DNA of 38,988 bases from QQUD01 sp039029915. GTDB taxonomy: Bacteria > Chloroflexota > Anaerolineae > Promineifilales > Promineifilaceae. Location: the NCBI GenBank assembly GCA_039029915.1, contig JBCCFD010000014.1, positions 1-38,988 on the forward strand, written 5' to 3'. The position numbers and the translations under genes were made by a program. Below are positions 26,566 to 35,508 of the stretch, in pieces. The first letter of the stretch is position 1, and every line of letters begins with the position of its first letter. The notes under the pieces are model-generated. The model was not told the origin of the DNA, ran no database searches, and saw only the letters and a list, made by a program, of their open reading frames with translations.

Positions 26566-26829
26566 TTACATTTTCTTAAATGATCTAATAAGATGAATGA
26601 TTCCGTTCGTGATGCTAACTAGCACCAAGATAGAAATAAAGGCATAAGGGAACACATAAATCATGAATAACCCAAAAGAGGGTGTTCCAAAAGCTAAGTC
26701 TGTTTGGCTCATAGAAATCCAGAATGACCATCCATACATGGTTATAAAAAAGCCTAGAAGTAACCCTAAGATGGCTCCTAGTTTGAGACTGTTTAAGAAT
26801 CCTTCCTTAAAATTAATTAATCGGTTCAT
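26566..26829 (-). CDS. Small two-helix membrane protein, unknown
   Basis: 87 residues, not recognised. There are two hydrophobic helices (about 14-36 and 47-77), with charged ends (NFKEG at the N-terminus, SFKKM at the C-terminus). Its ATG overlaps the stop of the upstream small gene by 4 bp (ATGA type, 26826-26829), a sign of translational coupling, so both are likely real and cooperate. Composition is more AT-rich than the neighbouring housekeeping genes. A role as membrane partner of the soluble upstream protein is only suggested by the overlap. Confidence 0.65.
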   Translation of the reverse strand: MNRLINFKEGFLNSLKLGAILGLLLGFFITMYGWSFWISMSQTDLAFGTPSFGLFMIYVFPYAFISILVLVSITNGIIHLIRSFKKM

Positions 26830-27101
26830 AATAGAAGTCTTTGTGAAATCGGCCGTTTAAAAATGTAAAATGATTCAATAAAAAACTGTTTTCTAGATAG
26901 GTTTTCCCCATCAAAATTCTTTTGAATGCCACAAAGTTCCCATCCTTGGTCACCAAGTAATTTCAATCCTTTTTCAATCTTGAATGATTCATGATTGATT
27001 ATCAATGACCTGTCCCCAAGTGCAGTTAGATAGCTGCTAGTTGGAAGGACACTGCGAGCACGACATTCAATCAATTTATATTCCCAAGTAGAGCGTGACA
27101 T
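26826..27101 (-). CDS. Small DUF4177-like protein, unknown function
   Basis: The frame is open from 27125, but the ATG at 27101 has an AAAGGA SD about 8 nt upstream, giving 91 residues. The pattern WEYKLIE at the N-terminus, LKLLGDQGWELCGI in the middle and a C-terminal YIFKRPI matches the layout of DUF4177 proteins (WEYK, LG..GWEL, FKRP). That family has no firm biochemical role. It is soluble and has no signal peptide. It overlaps the membrane protein gene downstream by 4 bp. GCCGTTTAA near its end is part of an ATCGGCCGTT near-match to the iterated palindrome. Confidence 0.7.
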   Translation of the reverse strand: MSRSTWEYKLIECRARSVLPTSSYLTALGDRSLIINHESFKIEKGLKLLGDQGWELCGIQKNFDGENLSRKQFFIESFYIFKRPISQRLLL

Positions 27102-27192
27102 TATTATTCCTTTGCTTGTTTTCACCTAATATTTTGTTGTTATTCAACGAAGCAGACCTGAAATTTTAGACAACAGCCCTTTGATTTCGAGC

Positions 27193-28326
27193 TTAAACCC
27201 CTTCATTAGCCAGCTTGAGCGCTTCATCTGCCAAATTGAGGAGGTAGATGGTAACTTTAACCCACTGGGTTAGCATGACGGGCAACGGCCGTTGCCACCA
27301 AGCCGTCCATTGATCCACATACTCCGGGTCAACCGTGCCGCGCAGCCAAAACAGACCCGGCATAAGCCAGCGCAGCACAGAAGAGGCCGTAAATCCTAAG
27401 CGAACCAACCGTTCCTCCCCTTGCCAGCCCGCCTCTCGCAAACCAGCAAGATACCCTTGGTAAATCAGCTCACCAAACGCAATTGCCTCATCCGCATCGA
27501 CGCGAAACCAAATCATACTGGCTGGCACCACACCGCCTAGCTCTTCGCCTGCCGCTCCGATGCCCATCTTGTCCCAATCGAGCAAGATGGTGCGATCGCC
27601 TTGAGCCATTAAATTAGGACGATACGCGTCTTGGTGGAGCAGGGTTTGGGGCAGAGTTTGTAAGCTTTGCTGAAGCTTGTTGCGATTGTCCCAAACCTTG
27701 AGTAAACGTTTGCGAGTGTTGGATGGAAAACGGCCGTTTACCAATGGGTGCTGCCACGTTTCATCCTTGCCGATGAGGTCAGCGACATCAACGTATTGTG
27801 AAAGCCAGTTTGACAGCCATCCTCTGCTCAGCCACGGTTCACTGGGCAAACTGTTTTGAAGCAGATAAGCGCCGTTAAACTGCCCTAAATGCTGACCAAC
27901 CGTTTGGTAATGGGTTAGCGGCCAATCATTGCCAAGGTCGTCTGTCAGTTCTTCAAGCCAAAGATAGTAACGGGTTTCCGAAATCTCTTGGGCCAGATAG
28001 CATTTGGGTGCGTGTAGTGGACCTAGCATTTGTGCAAGTAAATTTGATTGATACGCATGAAATTCTCGCTTCCAATAATCAGGATCGCTTACCGTGTCTG
28101 GTGGATCAGGCGCAAGCACAACTTTTAAAATTAGAGACCAATTTTGAGTTTCGTGATCGACTTTTGCCTTACCGGACAGGCGATAAATGCCGCCGGTTAA
28201 GCTATGGTTGTATCCGCTGTGGGCCGAGGACATTTGCCACTCGAGCAAGCTAGCTTGTGCTTGGAATACCGTTTGAAGTACGGCCGTTAATACATCCTCA
28301 TCAATCATTTTTTGCAGGTCACTCAT
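27193..28326 (-). CDS. APH/CHK-type phosphotransferase (small-molecule kinase)
   Basis: 377 residues with the protein-kinase-like APH fold. The catalytic loop HQDAYRPN supplies H231, D233 and N238. LLDWDKMG supplies the metal-binding D250 (and D252). The N-terminal half contains LILKVV with the likely ATP-binding lysine (about 68) and EELTDD (about 125-130). A good SD (AAGGAGG) precedes the ATG. The acceptor is unknown; the family covers aminoglycosides, choline, sugars and homoserine. No resistance island surrounds it, so a metabolic role is as likely as drug resistance. Two perfect AACGGCCGTT copies are inside (27284-27293, 27729-27738), marking it as native. Confidence 0.82.
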   Translation of the reverse strand: MSDLQKMIDEDVLTAVLQTVFQAQASLLEWQMSSAHSGYNHSLTGGIYRLSGKAKVDHETQNWSLILKVVLAPDPPDTVSDPDYWKREFHAYQSNLLAQMLGPLHAPKCYLAQEISETRYYLWLEELTDDLGNDWPLTHYQTVGQHLGQFNGAYLLQNSLPSEPWLSRGWLSNWLSQYVDVADLIGKDETWQHPLVNGRFPSNTRKRLLKVWDNRNKLQQSLQTLPQTLLHQDAYRPNLMAQGDRTILLDWDKMGIGAAGEELGGVVPASMIWFRVDADEAIAFGELIYQGYLAGLREAGWQGEERLVRLGFTASSVLRWLMPGLFWLRGTVDPEYVDQWTAWWQRPLPVMLTQWVKVTIYLLNLADEALKLANEGV

Positions 28327-28473
28327 TTTCTGAACCCTCCTTGCGCGTCATTCTACCTCAATCATATCGTCTTTTGTCTCTACTTATTGTCTCTTGCCCC
28401 ATCAATCCTTTGTGCTAAATTCTCACGACCTGATACGTGACACATGAGTCCTGACACCTAAAAAGGAGTGATC

Positions 28474-29580
28474 ATGAATATTGAAACAATCGCCATTCAA
28501 GCCGGTCGAAGGCAAGATGCGCAAACGGGGGCAGTCATGCCGCCTATTCATTTAAGCAGCACCTATATTCGAGGAAATGAGGACGATTTTGTCTACTCAC
28601 GGGTTGGCAATCCAAACCGAAATGCGCTCGAAGAATGTATGACTAAGCTAGAAGGTGGCGCAGGAGCGATTGCCTTTGCTTCGGGTATGGCAGCCGTGGC
28701 AGGTGTGTTTCAATCGTTGGGTCATGGGGATCATGTTATTTTGCCCGATGATACCTATTTTGGGGTGCGTGAATTGACTGGCGAGATTTTGGCTCGCTGG
28801 GGGTTAGAGCACACGCTGGTTGATTTGACGGATTTGGATGCGCTGAAAGCAGCGATCCGCCCGAATACCAAGCTGGTTTGGATTGAAACGCCGTCTAATC
28901 CGATGCTAAAGATTACGGATATTACGGCCGTATCCCACATCGCCCATGAATCAGGTGCTATTGTTGGGGTTGACGGGACATGGGCTACACCCATGCTGCA
29001 ACCAGCACTCAAACTGGGGTCCGACGTGGTTGTTCACTCAACCACCAAATATTTGGGCGGCCATAGCGATCTCACAGGTGGGGTCATCGTTGCAAAAGAA
29101 GAAAATGATTTCTTTGAAAAGATGCGCTTGGTGCAGGGGATTGGTGGCGGCGTCCCCAGTGGATTTGATAGCTGGCTCCTTCTCCGTGGCATTCGGACCT
29201 TACCTTACCGAATGCGTGGCCATTGTGCCAACGGGATGAAAGTGGCACAATTCTTAGCTGACCACCCCAAAGTTCATACTGTCCATTACCCTGGCTTGGA
29301 AAGCCATCCCGGTCATGAAGTCGCTAAGCGACAAATGCGAGACTTTGGCGGTATGTTGTCTGTGCAGGTGTATGGTGGGGGGGAAATGGCCGATCAAGTT
29401 GCGGGTAAAACAAAAATCTTCGCTCGTGCCACTAGCCTAGGCGGGGTTGAAAGCCTTATCGAGCATCGTGCGCCAGTCGAAGATGAAAATACGAAGACGC
29501 CCATCGACTTGCTGCGTATTTCCGTTGGTTTAGAACATCCAGATGATCTGCTTGAGGATTTAGCACAAGCATTGAGGTAG
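28474..29580 (+). CDS. Cys/Met metabolism PLP-dependent enzyme (cystathionine gamma-synthase/lyase family)
   Basis: The ATG at 28474 has an AAGGAG SD 6 nt upstream and is preferred to an in-frame GTG at 28468; 368 residues. Family motifs: YSRVGNPN (41-48, phosphate contact from the partner subunit), FASGMAAV (68-75), IETPSNPM (137-144), VDGTW (167-171, with D168 contacting the PLP ring nitrogen), and the Schiff-base lysine K192 in HSTTKYLGGHSD. The C-terminal SLGGVESLIEHR is classic for the group. Synthase, gamma-lyase, beta-lyase and methionine gamma-lyase cannot be separated by eye. It stands alone, convergent with the split regulator 20 bp downstream. Confidence 0.9.
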   Translation: MNIETIAIQAGRRQDAQTGAVMPPIHLSSTYIRGNEDDFVYSRVGNPNRNALEECMTKLEGGAGAIAFASGMAAVAGVFQSLGHGDHVILPDDTYFGVRELTGEILARWGLEHTLVDLTDLDALKAAIRPNTKLVWIETPSNPMLKITDITAVSHIAHESGAIVGVDGTWATPMLQPALKLGSDVVVHSTTKYLGGHSDLTGGVIVAKEENDFFEKMRLVQGIGGGVPSGFDSWLLLRGIRTLPYRMRGHCANGMKVAQFLADHPKVHTVHYPGLESHPGHEVAKRQMRDFGGMLSVQVYGGGEMADQVAGKTKIFARATSLGGVESLIEHRAPVEDENTKTPIDLLRISVGLEHPDDLLEDLAQALR

Positions 29581-29600
29581 TTAAATCGACATCATGAAGT

Positions 29601-31952
29601 TTAGCTGTCAATCAAAGCTTCATACTCAGTCATAATTAGTTGATTTATATGAACTCTTTCAAAATAATGCTTGCGATCAAGTTCATCTAAGAGTCGACTA
29701 TTATTTTGAATAAATTGCATTGCTTTTTTCAAAAATAAACTACTGTTTTTATGATCCGTCGGCTTGAGTATTGTGTAAGCGAGGAAAAAGATTTCTTGAG
29801 GCATTAAAGCACCTTCAAGAGTTGTTTTATGCAATTCGGACTTGAAATCATCAGTGAAAAGAGTGGCTGTTCGTTCTGATTTTACCTGCAAGAATGTTGA
29901 GTAAGCGAGAAGAACATGGGATTCAATCGAATGATTAGGTTGATTGAGTTTAGATCGAAACTCGTAACAGCTTTGATATGTTTTCTCAGCATCAGACAAG
30001 AATCCAAGTCCTAATTCGGCATGACCTTTGACGAGTAATGTTTTCCCTTTGCGCCGAATACTTTTTGTTTGGTCAAGAATGTTCAGAGCTCTTTTACAAA
30101 ATTTCAAAGCTGATTGAAAATCATTTTGATAACAACATATAAGACTTAGGTTTGTAAGTTGATTACTTTGATTATCTAAGTGAGAAATTTCTTGACTAAT
30201 TTGATAAGCTTCTTCAAATTGTTTTTGAGCTTCATCATATTTCCCCAATAGGAATGAATGTCGTCCTTTTACATCAAGTGTTGAAATTTGAATTTCTTTA
30301 CTATTATTTGTTTGAAATACTTGCTCAGCTTGAGTGATTTGGAGTCGTGAATCACCGAAGTTCCCTAAAAGAAGATTGACATTAGCTAAATTAGTAAGAA
30401 TGTTGGCTTCACTATATTTAATCTTTGCATTTTGAGAGATAGTTAATGCCTCTTCGTAAAACTCTTTGCTTTGAGATAAATTGTCTTGATCAAATGATAA
30501 GGTGCCTAAGTTTATAAGCGCACCACATTCACCAGGTCTCAAATTAATATCTCGATAAATTTGCAACTCAAGTGTAAATTTTCGATAGGCTTCGTCATAA
30601 TTTCCGCGTAGAGCATTTAGAATGCCTAAATTACCTAAAGTTTTGGCTTCTGCACCGCGATTTTTTATTTCCTTGCAAATCTTCAAAGTCACTCTGAAAT
30701 ACTCTTCTGCTTCTTGAAGGCTACCTTGACGCATGGAAATCGCACCTAAGTTGCCAAAAGATTTCAACTCATTAATTTTGTCTTTGGCTTTGATTGGGGA
30801 ACTTAATGATTTTTCAAAATTATGTTGAGCCTCTTTAAGTTTGCCAGCATACATTTGGAATGTTCCTAATTCATTACGTGTAATATTTTCCATCCGAAAC
30901 AACCGTTCAGAATTGAATAGGACTTTTGCATCTTCCAATAATGTAATGGCTTCTTTATGATTCCCAGAGTGACCTCTCGCTAAACCGAGTAAACGGAGGC
31001 CACGAGGTTTTAATTCTGTTTCCTCCGTTTGCTTTGCAAGGTCTAAACCTGCTGCAATCCTTATCTCAGCTTCTGAAAAATTTGACTGCCATATTTCAAA
31101 TTTGGCTAAAGTAAAATAGGTGAGAATTTTAACCTTATAGGGTAAGTGTAGATTTGAAACTATCTGCTTTGCCTTGAAAAGATGTTCTTTGGCTAGAAGA
31201 AAATAACCATTGAGTTCCCAAAAATCATAAACTTTATTTAACCCGGTCAAATAAAGTTCAAAGAAACTTAACTGATATGCTTTGTTTAATGCTGAGTAGA
31301 GATTATCCTTTTCCAATGATAAAGCTTCAAAATTATACTGATTTTCAACTATTAAAAGGATATAGAACCTTATCATGTTTTCTGTTTTCGATTCGAGCCT
31401 CGACTTTTCAATTGCAAAACTATGCAGTAGCGTATGTTGTTTATATCGATAATCAGATACTTTTTCTAAAAGAGATAATCGATAGAGGTTCTCGATAAGA
31501 CTTTCAACGACAGAAATGGAAATATTCAAAATTTTTGGAATAGCTTTGATATTAAATGAGTTGCCATCGAACACACCCAAGGATTGAAAAAATAGCCTTT
31601 CATTTTTGCCTAAAAGTGTGTAGCTACTATTGAAGCTTCGTCGAACATCATCATGTTCAAATGATAATTTGTCTAGCTTATTTTGTTCTTTTAGCAGGCG
31701 AGCTTTGAATGTGTTTATATTATTGTTGCTACTATATTTAATTCTAGATGCGGCTATTTTTATAGCTAGTGGAAGGTGACCAAGAAGATTGGAAATTTCA
31801 ATAATTTCATTTTGAATATTTTTTGTTTGAGCATTGCCAACTATTTTTTTAAAAAGCCTCAAAGAACTGTTCCGATTTGAGTCAAAACCTTTTAAATGGA
31901 TGTGTTTTGCTGTAGACCCAAGGAAATGTTGATTCTGAGTCGTAATGAGCAT
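29601..31952 (-). pseudogene. C-terminal part of an IS-split NB-ARC/TPR regulator
   Basis: 783 codons are open. The start (LITTQNQHFLG) is the middle of an NB-ARC domain, the usual vLiTTR strand, followed by GHLPLAIKIAASRI, the GLPLA motif. A winged-helix region (FFQSLGVFDG) and many TPR units (A-G-Y-A spacing, such as LGNLGILNALRGNYDEA) fill the remainder. Its N-terminal half lies at 33700-34439 beyond the ISL3 element. Joining the halves at the shared TGCT restores AVLITTQ in frame and a protein of about 1,030-1,045 residues. The ATG now at its 5' end falls at the element edge, so expression of this half alone is doubtful. Codon use is strongly AT-rich compared with the window. Confidence 0.85.
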
Positions 31953-33699
31953 GTAAAGATCCCAAGATTAGGTTCTTGCGCAGTTTATGTGGTTTCAAGG
32001 TTGATACACAATCCTTTTCTTCAACAGGTCAAGTTTTGCACGACCATACATCTGGCGTTTTAAAAGCTTTAATCGATTGACTTGTCCCTCAACTTGCCCA
32101 TTACTCCAAGGGGATTCCAATGCTGCTTGAATGGCATCAAAATCTTGTGTCAGGCTTTTCGCAAAACGGTTTAGATAAGGGATTTCTAGCTCACGACATT
32201 TGGCCAACCAGGGTTGAAGTGCATCCGGTTTTTTGTCCTGTATCATCTTCAAAAACGACTGCACAAGGTCTTGAACAGCAGAAATTTCTGGTATCTTCAT
32301 AAGTCGGCTAAGTAGCCAATCTTCATCGATAGTAAGCCTATCATGTTCTTGTGCAAGTAAAGAAAGAAGCTCTTTGACAGGAGGTAAGAGAAAAACTGGT
32401 GTCAAATTTGCCAATTCTTCAACTGGGATTGTGGCCGGGTGTTTTTTCCTCCAAGTCAGCCATTTGATGACTTGGCTTTTGGTGCCTGGATAACCCTGTT
32501 GAACAATTTCTTCCCAAAGTTGACGTGCGTGCCAATGTCCATCTTGAACCCGTTCCTCTAAATAAGGCAAATAAGGGTCAAGAATGCTCGGCCGATATCC
32601 TCGACTTTTTACCTCAGGATAAGTCTCTGCATGTAAAAATCTAAACACAGTCCCGCGACTAATGCCCATTATCTTTGCAATGCGACGTGTGCTTAATCCC
32701 CTAGCTGACATGAAATGAACCAGCTCATACTTATGCCTTCGTTCGGCTCTGCGATCTTGACGTATAGCTTCGTGAGATAGACCTCGTGGAAAAGTATCTC
32801 GCAACCTGTTGATAGAGAGGTGGTTTGTTTCGGCTATATTCGCTAGCCGTTCCCTTAATATTGGATAAAGTGTGTGTAAACTGCGCTCCACAACTTCATA
32901 CATGTTTTTTAAAAGGTGCCACCTGTCAACAACCTGTTTTGCTTGAGGTGCACCCGCCGTAATACCTTGAGCATATTCCTTTGAGCGATCTCGGGTGATG
33001 ATTTGAAGCGTGGGATGTTGACTGAGCCAAGCTTCAACAGTCTCAGAATCACGATCTGGTAACAGGTCAACAACACGATGTTTTTCTAAATCGACAATAA
33101 TCGTGCCATATCGTTGCCCTTTTCGAACCGCCCAATCGTCGATTCCAATCACTCGTAGCAAACCTAGGGGTTCTTCTGGAAAGCGTCGGACAAGTCGCAA
33201 GAGTGTATCTCCGCTGATTGGCATTGATAATTTCATTGCTAATCTAGCACCGGCCCGTCCACCAAGAAATTGTCCAATATGAGAAAGCGTTGTTTTCAGT
33301 CGATTAGTTGACCGTTGATAAGGTTGGAGGAATTCATTGACCTGTTGGGTAAATGTTTGTTGAGAGCAGGTTGCGTTTTGACAACGAAAACGGCGCACTC
33401 TGAGCTTTAACCAGACAATTGATGAAAGAATTGGCAGGTCCTTGATTGTTCGTTGATAGTATCCGTGAACCTGATTAGATAGCTCGTTACACTTTGGACA
33501 GGGGCTTGGACGTCGACGTAGACTCGCTTGAATCGTGACCTGTTCGATTGTTGTTTCGATCTTTTCAATGTCGCATTCGGGTATAGATATTGGCAAGGTA
33601 TTTGTTTTCATACCTTGGATAACACAAAACATTGCTTTGACGCATTCTTTTCCTTAACCACATAAATTGCGCAAGAACCTATTTTACGGGATGCTTACC
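31952..33699 (-). mobile_element. ISL3-family insertion sequence inside the NB-ARC gene
   Basis: About 1.75 kb. The conserved inner ends are GGTTCTTGCGCAGTTTATGT at 31971-31990 and the inverse of GGTTCTTGCGCAATTTATGT at 33660-33679. Similarity continues outward as TGTAAAGATCCC (31952 onward) against GGTAAGCATCCC (inverse, ending 33699). Flanking AGCA (31948-31951 and 33700-33703) is the only direct repeat seen. ISL3 elements usually make 8 bp, and no 8-bp match exists, so edges are approximate. The element carries one complete transposase, looks recent, and has no passenger gene. Confidence 0.85.
31995..33632 (-). CDS. ISL3-family transposase
   Basis: 545 residues, complete. The N-terminal zinc finger uses C45, C48, C84 and C89 (CPKC then CQNATC). 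The DDE_Tnp_ISL3 catalytic domain shows GIDDWAVRKGQRYGTIIVDL (163-182, first Asp at D165/D166), ITRDRSKEYA (212-221, D215), VDRWHLLKN (236-244) and the terminal SNGQVEGQVNRLKLLKRQMY with the third acidic residue. An inserted HTH-type segment (RIAKIMGISRGTVFRFL, about 320-336) interrupts the domain, as in longer ISL3 members. No frameshift is seen, so it may be active. It moves the element bounded by the inverted ends around it. Confidence 0.93.
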   Translation of the reverse strand: MFCVIQGMKTNTLPISIPECDIEKIETTIEQVTIQASLRRRPSPCPKCNELSNQVHGYYQRTIKDLPILSSIVWLKLRVRRFRCQNATCSQQTFTQQVNEFLQPYQRSTNRLKTTLSHIGQFLGGRAGARLAMKLSMPISGDTLLRLVRRFPEEPLGLLRVIGIDDWAVRKGQRYGTIIVDLEKHRVVDLLPDRDSETVEAWLSQHPTLQIITRDRSKEYAQGITAGAPQAKQVVDRWHLLKNMYEVVERSLHTLYPILRERLANIAETNHLSINRLRDTFPRGLSHEAIRQDRRAERRHKYELVHFMSARGLSTRRIAKIMGISRGTVFRFLHAETYPEVKSRGYRPSILDPYLPYLEERVQDGHWHARQLWEEIVQQGYPGTKSQVIKWLTWRKKHPATIPVEELANLTPVFLLPPVKELLSLLAQEHDRLTIDEDWLLSRLMKIPEISAVQDLVQSFLKMIQDKKPDALQPWLAKCRELEIPYLNRFAKSLTQDFDAIQAALESPWSNGQVEGQVNRLKLLKRQMYGRAKLDLLKKRIVYQP

Positions 33700-34439
33700 A
33701 GCACTGCACAAAATCCAGTCGCAGGAAGCAAGAGCTCTAGGTCTTTTTCATTGTTTAAATTGTCGATGATTAATAGAAGTTTTTTCGAAGAGAGCATTTC
33801 ACGTACAGCCTGACTTAGTAAGTTAATATTCCTCAGATTTGCAAGATTTCTACCTAATTGAAATCCACATTGAAGTAGTAGTTCTTCAATTGTATTTCTC
33901 CTGCCATCTAGCCAGATAATACCTTGAGAAAATAAACGTCTTTCCTTAGCTTCATAGGCTAACTCTATAGCTAATGTCGTTTTCCCAACCCCCGCCATCC
34001 CTGTTAAGCAATAAATGAAGTTATGTTGAGCTTTAGACAGCTCCAAAAGGAGTTCTGACTTTTCCTTGACCCTGCCAACGAAAAAGGGGTTTTTTCTAGG
34101 AAGATTAAAAGGTACGCGACTCCAAAGTGATAGCAATTTAGCTTGTTCCTCTTCATCTGCAACTTCCCACAATTCTGCTAATTTTGGAAATTTTGACAGG
34201 GACAGAAGTTCGTCAATTTCGAATTCATCGAGTCCAAGAATATGCCCAACTGCTAACAACTGCTGCCATTTTTTAGCACGCGGAGAGGTTTGATCGCGCC
34301 AATTCCTAATTGTGCTTCTAGAAACCTTAACAAATTCTGGAGAAAAGGTTGCGTTCAATTCGTTGGCGAGGCGCATATCGCCAAAGCGACCTTCCATTTT
34401 TGATGCCAGAAAAGAGCCGAAATTATGTTCGTAAGCCAT
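33700..34439 (-). pseudogene. N-terminal part of the IS-split HTH/NB-ARC regulator
   Basis: The frame is open from 34487, but the ATG at 34439 (MAYEHNFG) with GGGGAAA about 8 nt upstream is the better start. The region has an N-terminal helix-turn-helix (RLANELNATF to STIRNWRDQ). A linker ending FNLPRKNPFFVGR precedes the NB-ARC domain. The P-loop is GMAGVGKT (163-170 of the longer frame) and Walker B is LLLIIDNLN (238-246). The native sequence ends at CAVL. The ISL3 end then adds VSIP and a stop at 33684. The gene type is a STAND ATPase regulator, which usually needs its TPR half to sense a signal. Split as it is, function is probably lost. Confidence 0.85.
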
Positions 34440-34578
34440 AGATGTTTCCCCAAAAGACCTTTGGAGCAGTTTTGCTCCACTACTCACTCAGCAAATCGCT
34501 ATGCTAATTATAAAGTTTAACTTCGTTATTTTGTAATCAACAAATTTGAATATCAAAAAGCATTTTAAAGGAGAGAAA

Positions 34579-34899
34579 ATGAATTTTTCAAGTAAATCCG
34601 ATGGTAAGCAGTCAAAGGGAAATTCAAAATTGAGCATAGAGAACTATCTGAAGGAATTACCCCTTACTTCCTTACATGAAATTCCTTCAAGTGGACATCC
34701 AAATAAAGGTGTATGGCAAGGAGACGATTACACTGACATAGCGACAATTAAACACATCCTCAATAAGACTACGAAAAAATTTAATCACGATTGCATAACT
34801 GCATATTATCGAGGAGGCGGAATAGAGAGTTCTTACAGTGTTTATCGAATAAAAGAGACCACTTGGAGGATAATTGAGCGGTCACGTTACACTGATTGA
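34579..34899 (+). CDS. Small protein of unknown function
   Basis: The frame is open from 34546, but the ATG at 34579 has a good SD (AAAGGAG, 34567-34573), giving 106 residues. It is not recognised. The N-terminal 20 residues are Ser/Lys-rich and probably disordered. The rest is mixed polar sequence (GVWQGDDYTDIATIKHIL; CITAYYRGGG; a C-terminal TWRIIERSRYTD), possibly a compact alpha/beta fold. No signal peptide or TM. It is AT-rich like its surroundings and divergent from the split regulator. A terminator-like hairpin follows the stop, which supports it as a real expressed gene. Confidence 0.6.
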   Translation: MNFSSKSDGKQSKGNSKLSIENYLKELPLTSLHEIPSSGHPNKGVWQGDDYTDIATIKHILNKTTKKFNHDCITAYYRGGGIESSYSVYRIKETTWRIIERSRYTD

Positions 34900-34901
34900 T
34901 A

Positions 34902-34939
34902 GATGAAATAGAGGCTCATCAGTTTTTTCATCTTTTTTT
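34902..34939 (+). terminator. Probable terminator of the 34579 gene
   Basis: GATGAAA (34902-34908) and TTTCATC (34926-34932) pair across a 17-nt loop, and seven T residues follow directly. It starts three bases after the stop. The stem is AT-rich and modest, but position and T tract are right. Confidence 0.55.
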
Positions 34940-35208
34940 CAATGGAAAAGCCTTAAAGGTTTGCCCTGCCATTTTTTTGAAATAATGTGGGAGCCTTCTC
35001 CCGATGATGTCCCCTTTTTCCGATGTAAAAATAAAGGAGCTTTCTGCTAATGAAAATTTGTAACATTTGAAACAGAAAAGCGGATAGGATGATTTGTGTT
35101 AGCCTACATTCTGGCATTAAGGGATCGTGTAAAGTTGTTTCTGTTAAAACTGACAAATGTAGGTCAAGAGGTATTCTAGAGATAACCACGATAACTAGGA
35201 GACTCAAA

Positions 35209-35355
35209 ATGACCTACCCAAAAGATTGTGCCTTACGAGAAGAATTATCTTAATAAATCAGTGAAAAAGAGTTTGAGATGCCACCTTAGTCCATTAAATG
35301 GATACTCAACGCAACTGTTCAGATACAATGAGAAATTTTTCGGGGTGTCTCTGCG
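35209..35355 (+). pseudogene. Decayed N-terminus of an IS256-family (mutator-type) transposase
   Basis: An ATG with AGGAG SD begins MTYPKDCALREELS and then hits stops. Reading through the stops in the same frame gives ISEKEFEMPP, then SIKWILNATVQIQ, then EIFRGVSA. This tracks the family N-terminus pattern of REELLEQI, LPELIRxLxNxAMQxER and LGVxAYER (from memory). At least four stop codons have accumulated in about 49 codons, and the catalytic part is missing. It is therefore an old, truncated insertion relic. No inverted end was found downstream. Confidence 0.6.
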
Positions 35356-35508
35356 TGACCATGGTCAAGTTTAAAACGGCTTGAAGGTAATTTCAACCTT
35401 GAGTTTTTTTGTCGTGAACACAATCGATCAACCTCATGAGAGGTGATAGTAACGGCTAGTATCACAAACGCATAATCCCGATTCACCCATCAAAAGAGAG
35501 GAGGTAAA

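Larger units (their letters stand above)
34900..35508. other. 609-bp AT-rich gap in the accessory island
   Basis: It contains the terminator above, the IS256-type relic at 35209-35355, and a weak stem followed by T7 near 35389-35410. It also holds GGATCGTGTAAAGTTGTTTC near 35122-35141, reminiscent of an IS256-family end. No intact gene is supported. An 84-codon minus-strand frame (34953-35207) lacks any protein-like pattern. Confidence 0.55.

Noticed and set aside
34953..35207. 84-codon minus-strand frame
   Set aside because: No SD, no family pattern, AT-rich spacer; hydrophobicity alone is not enough.
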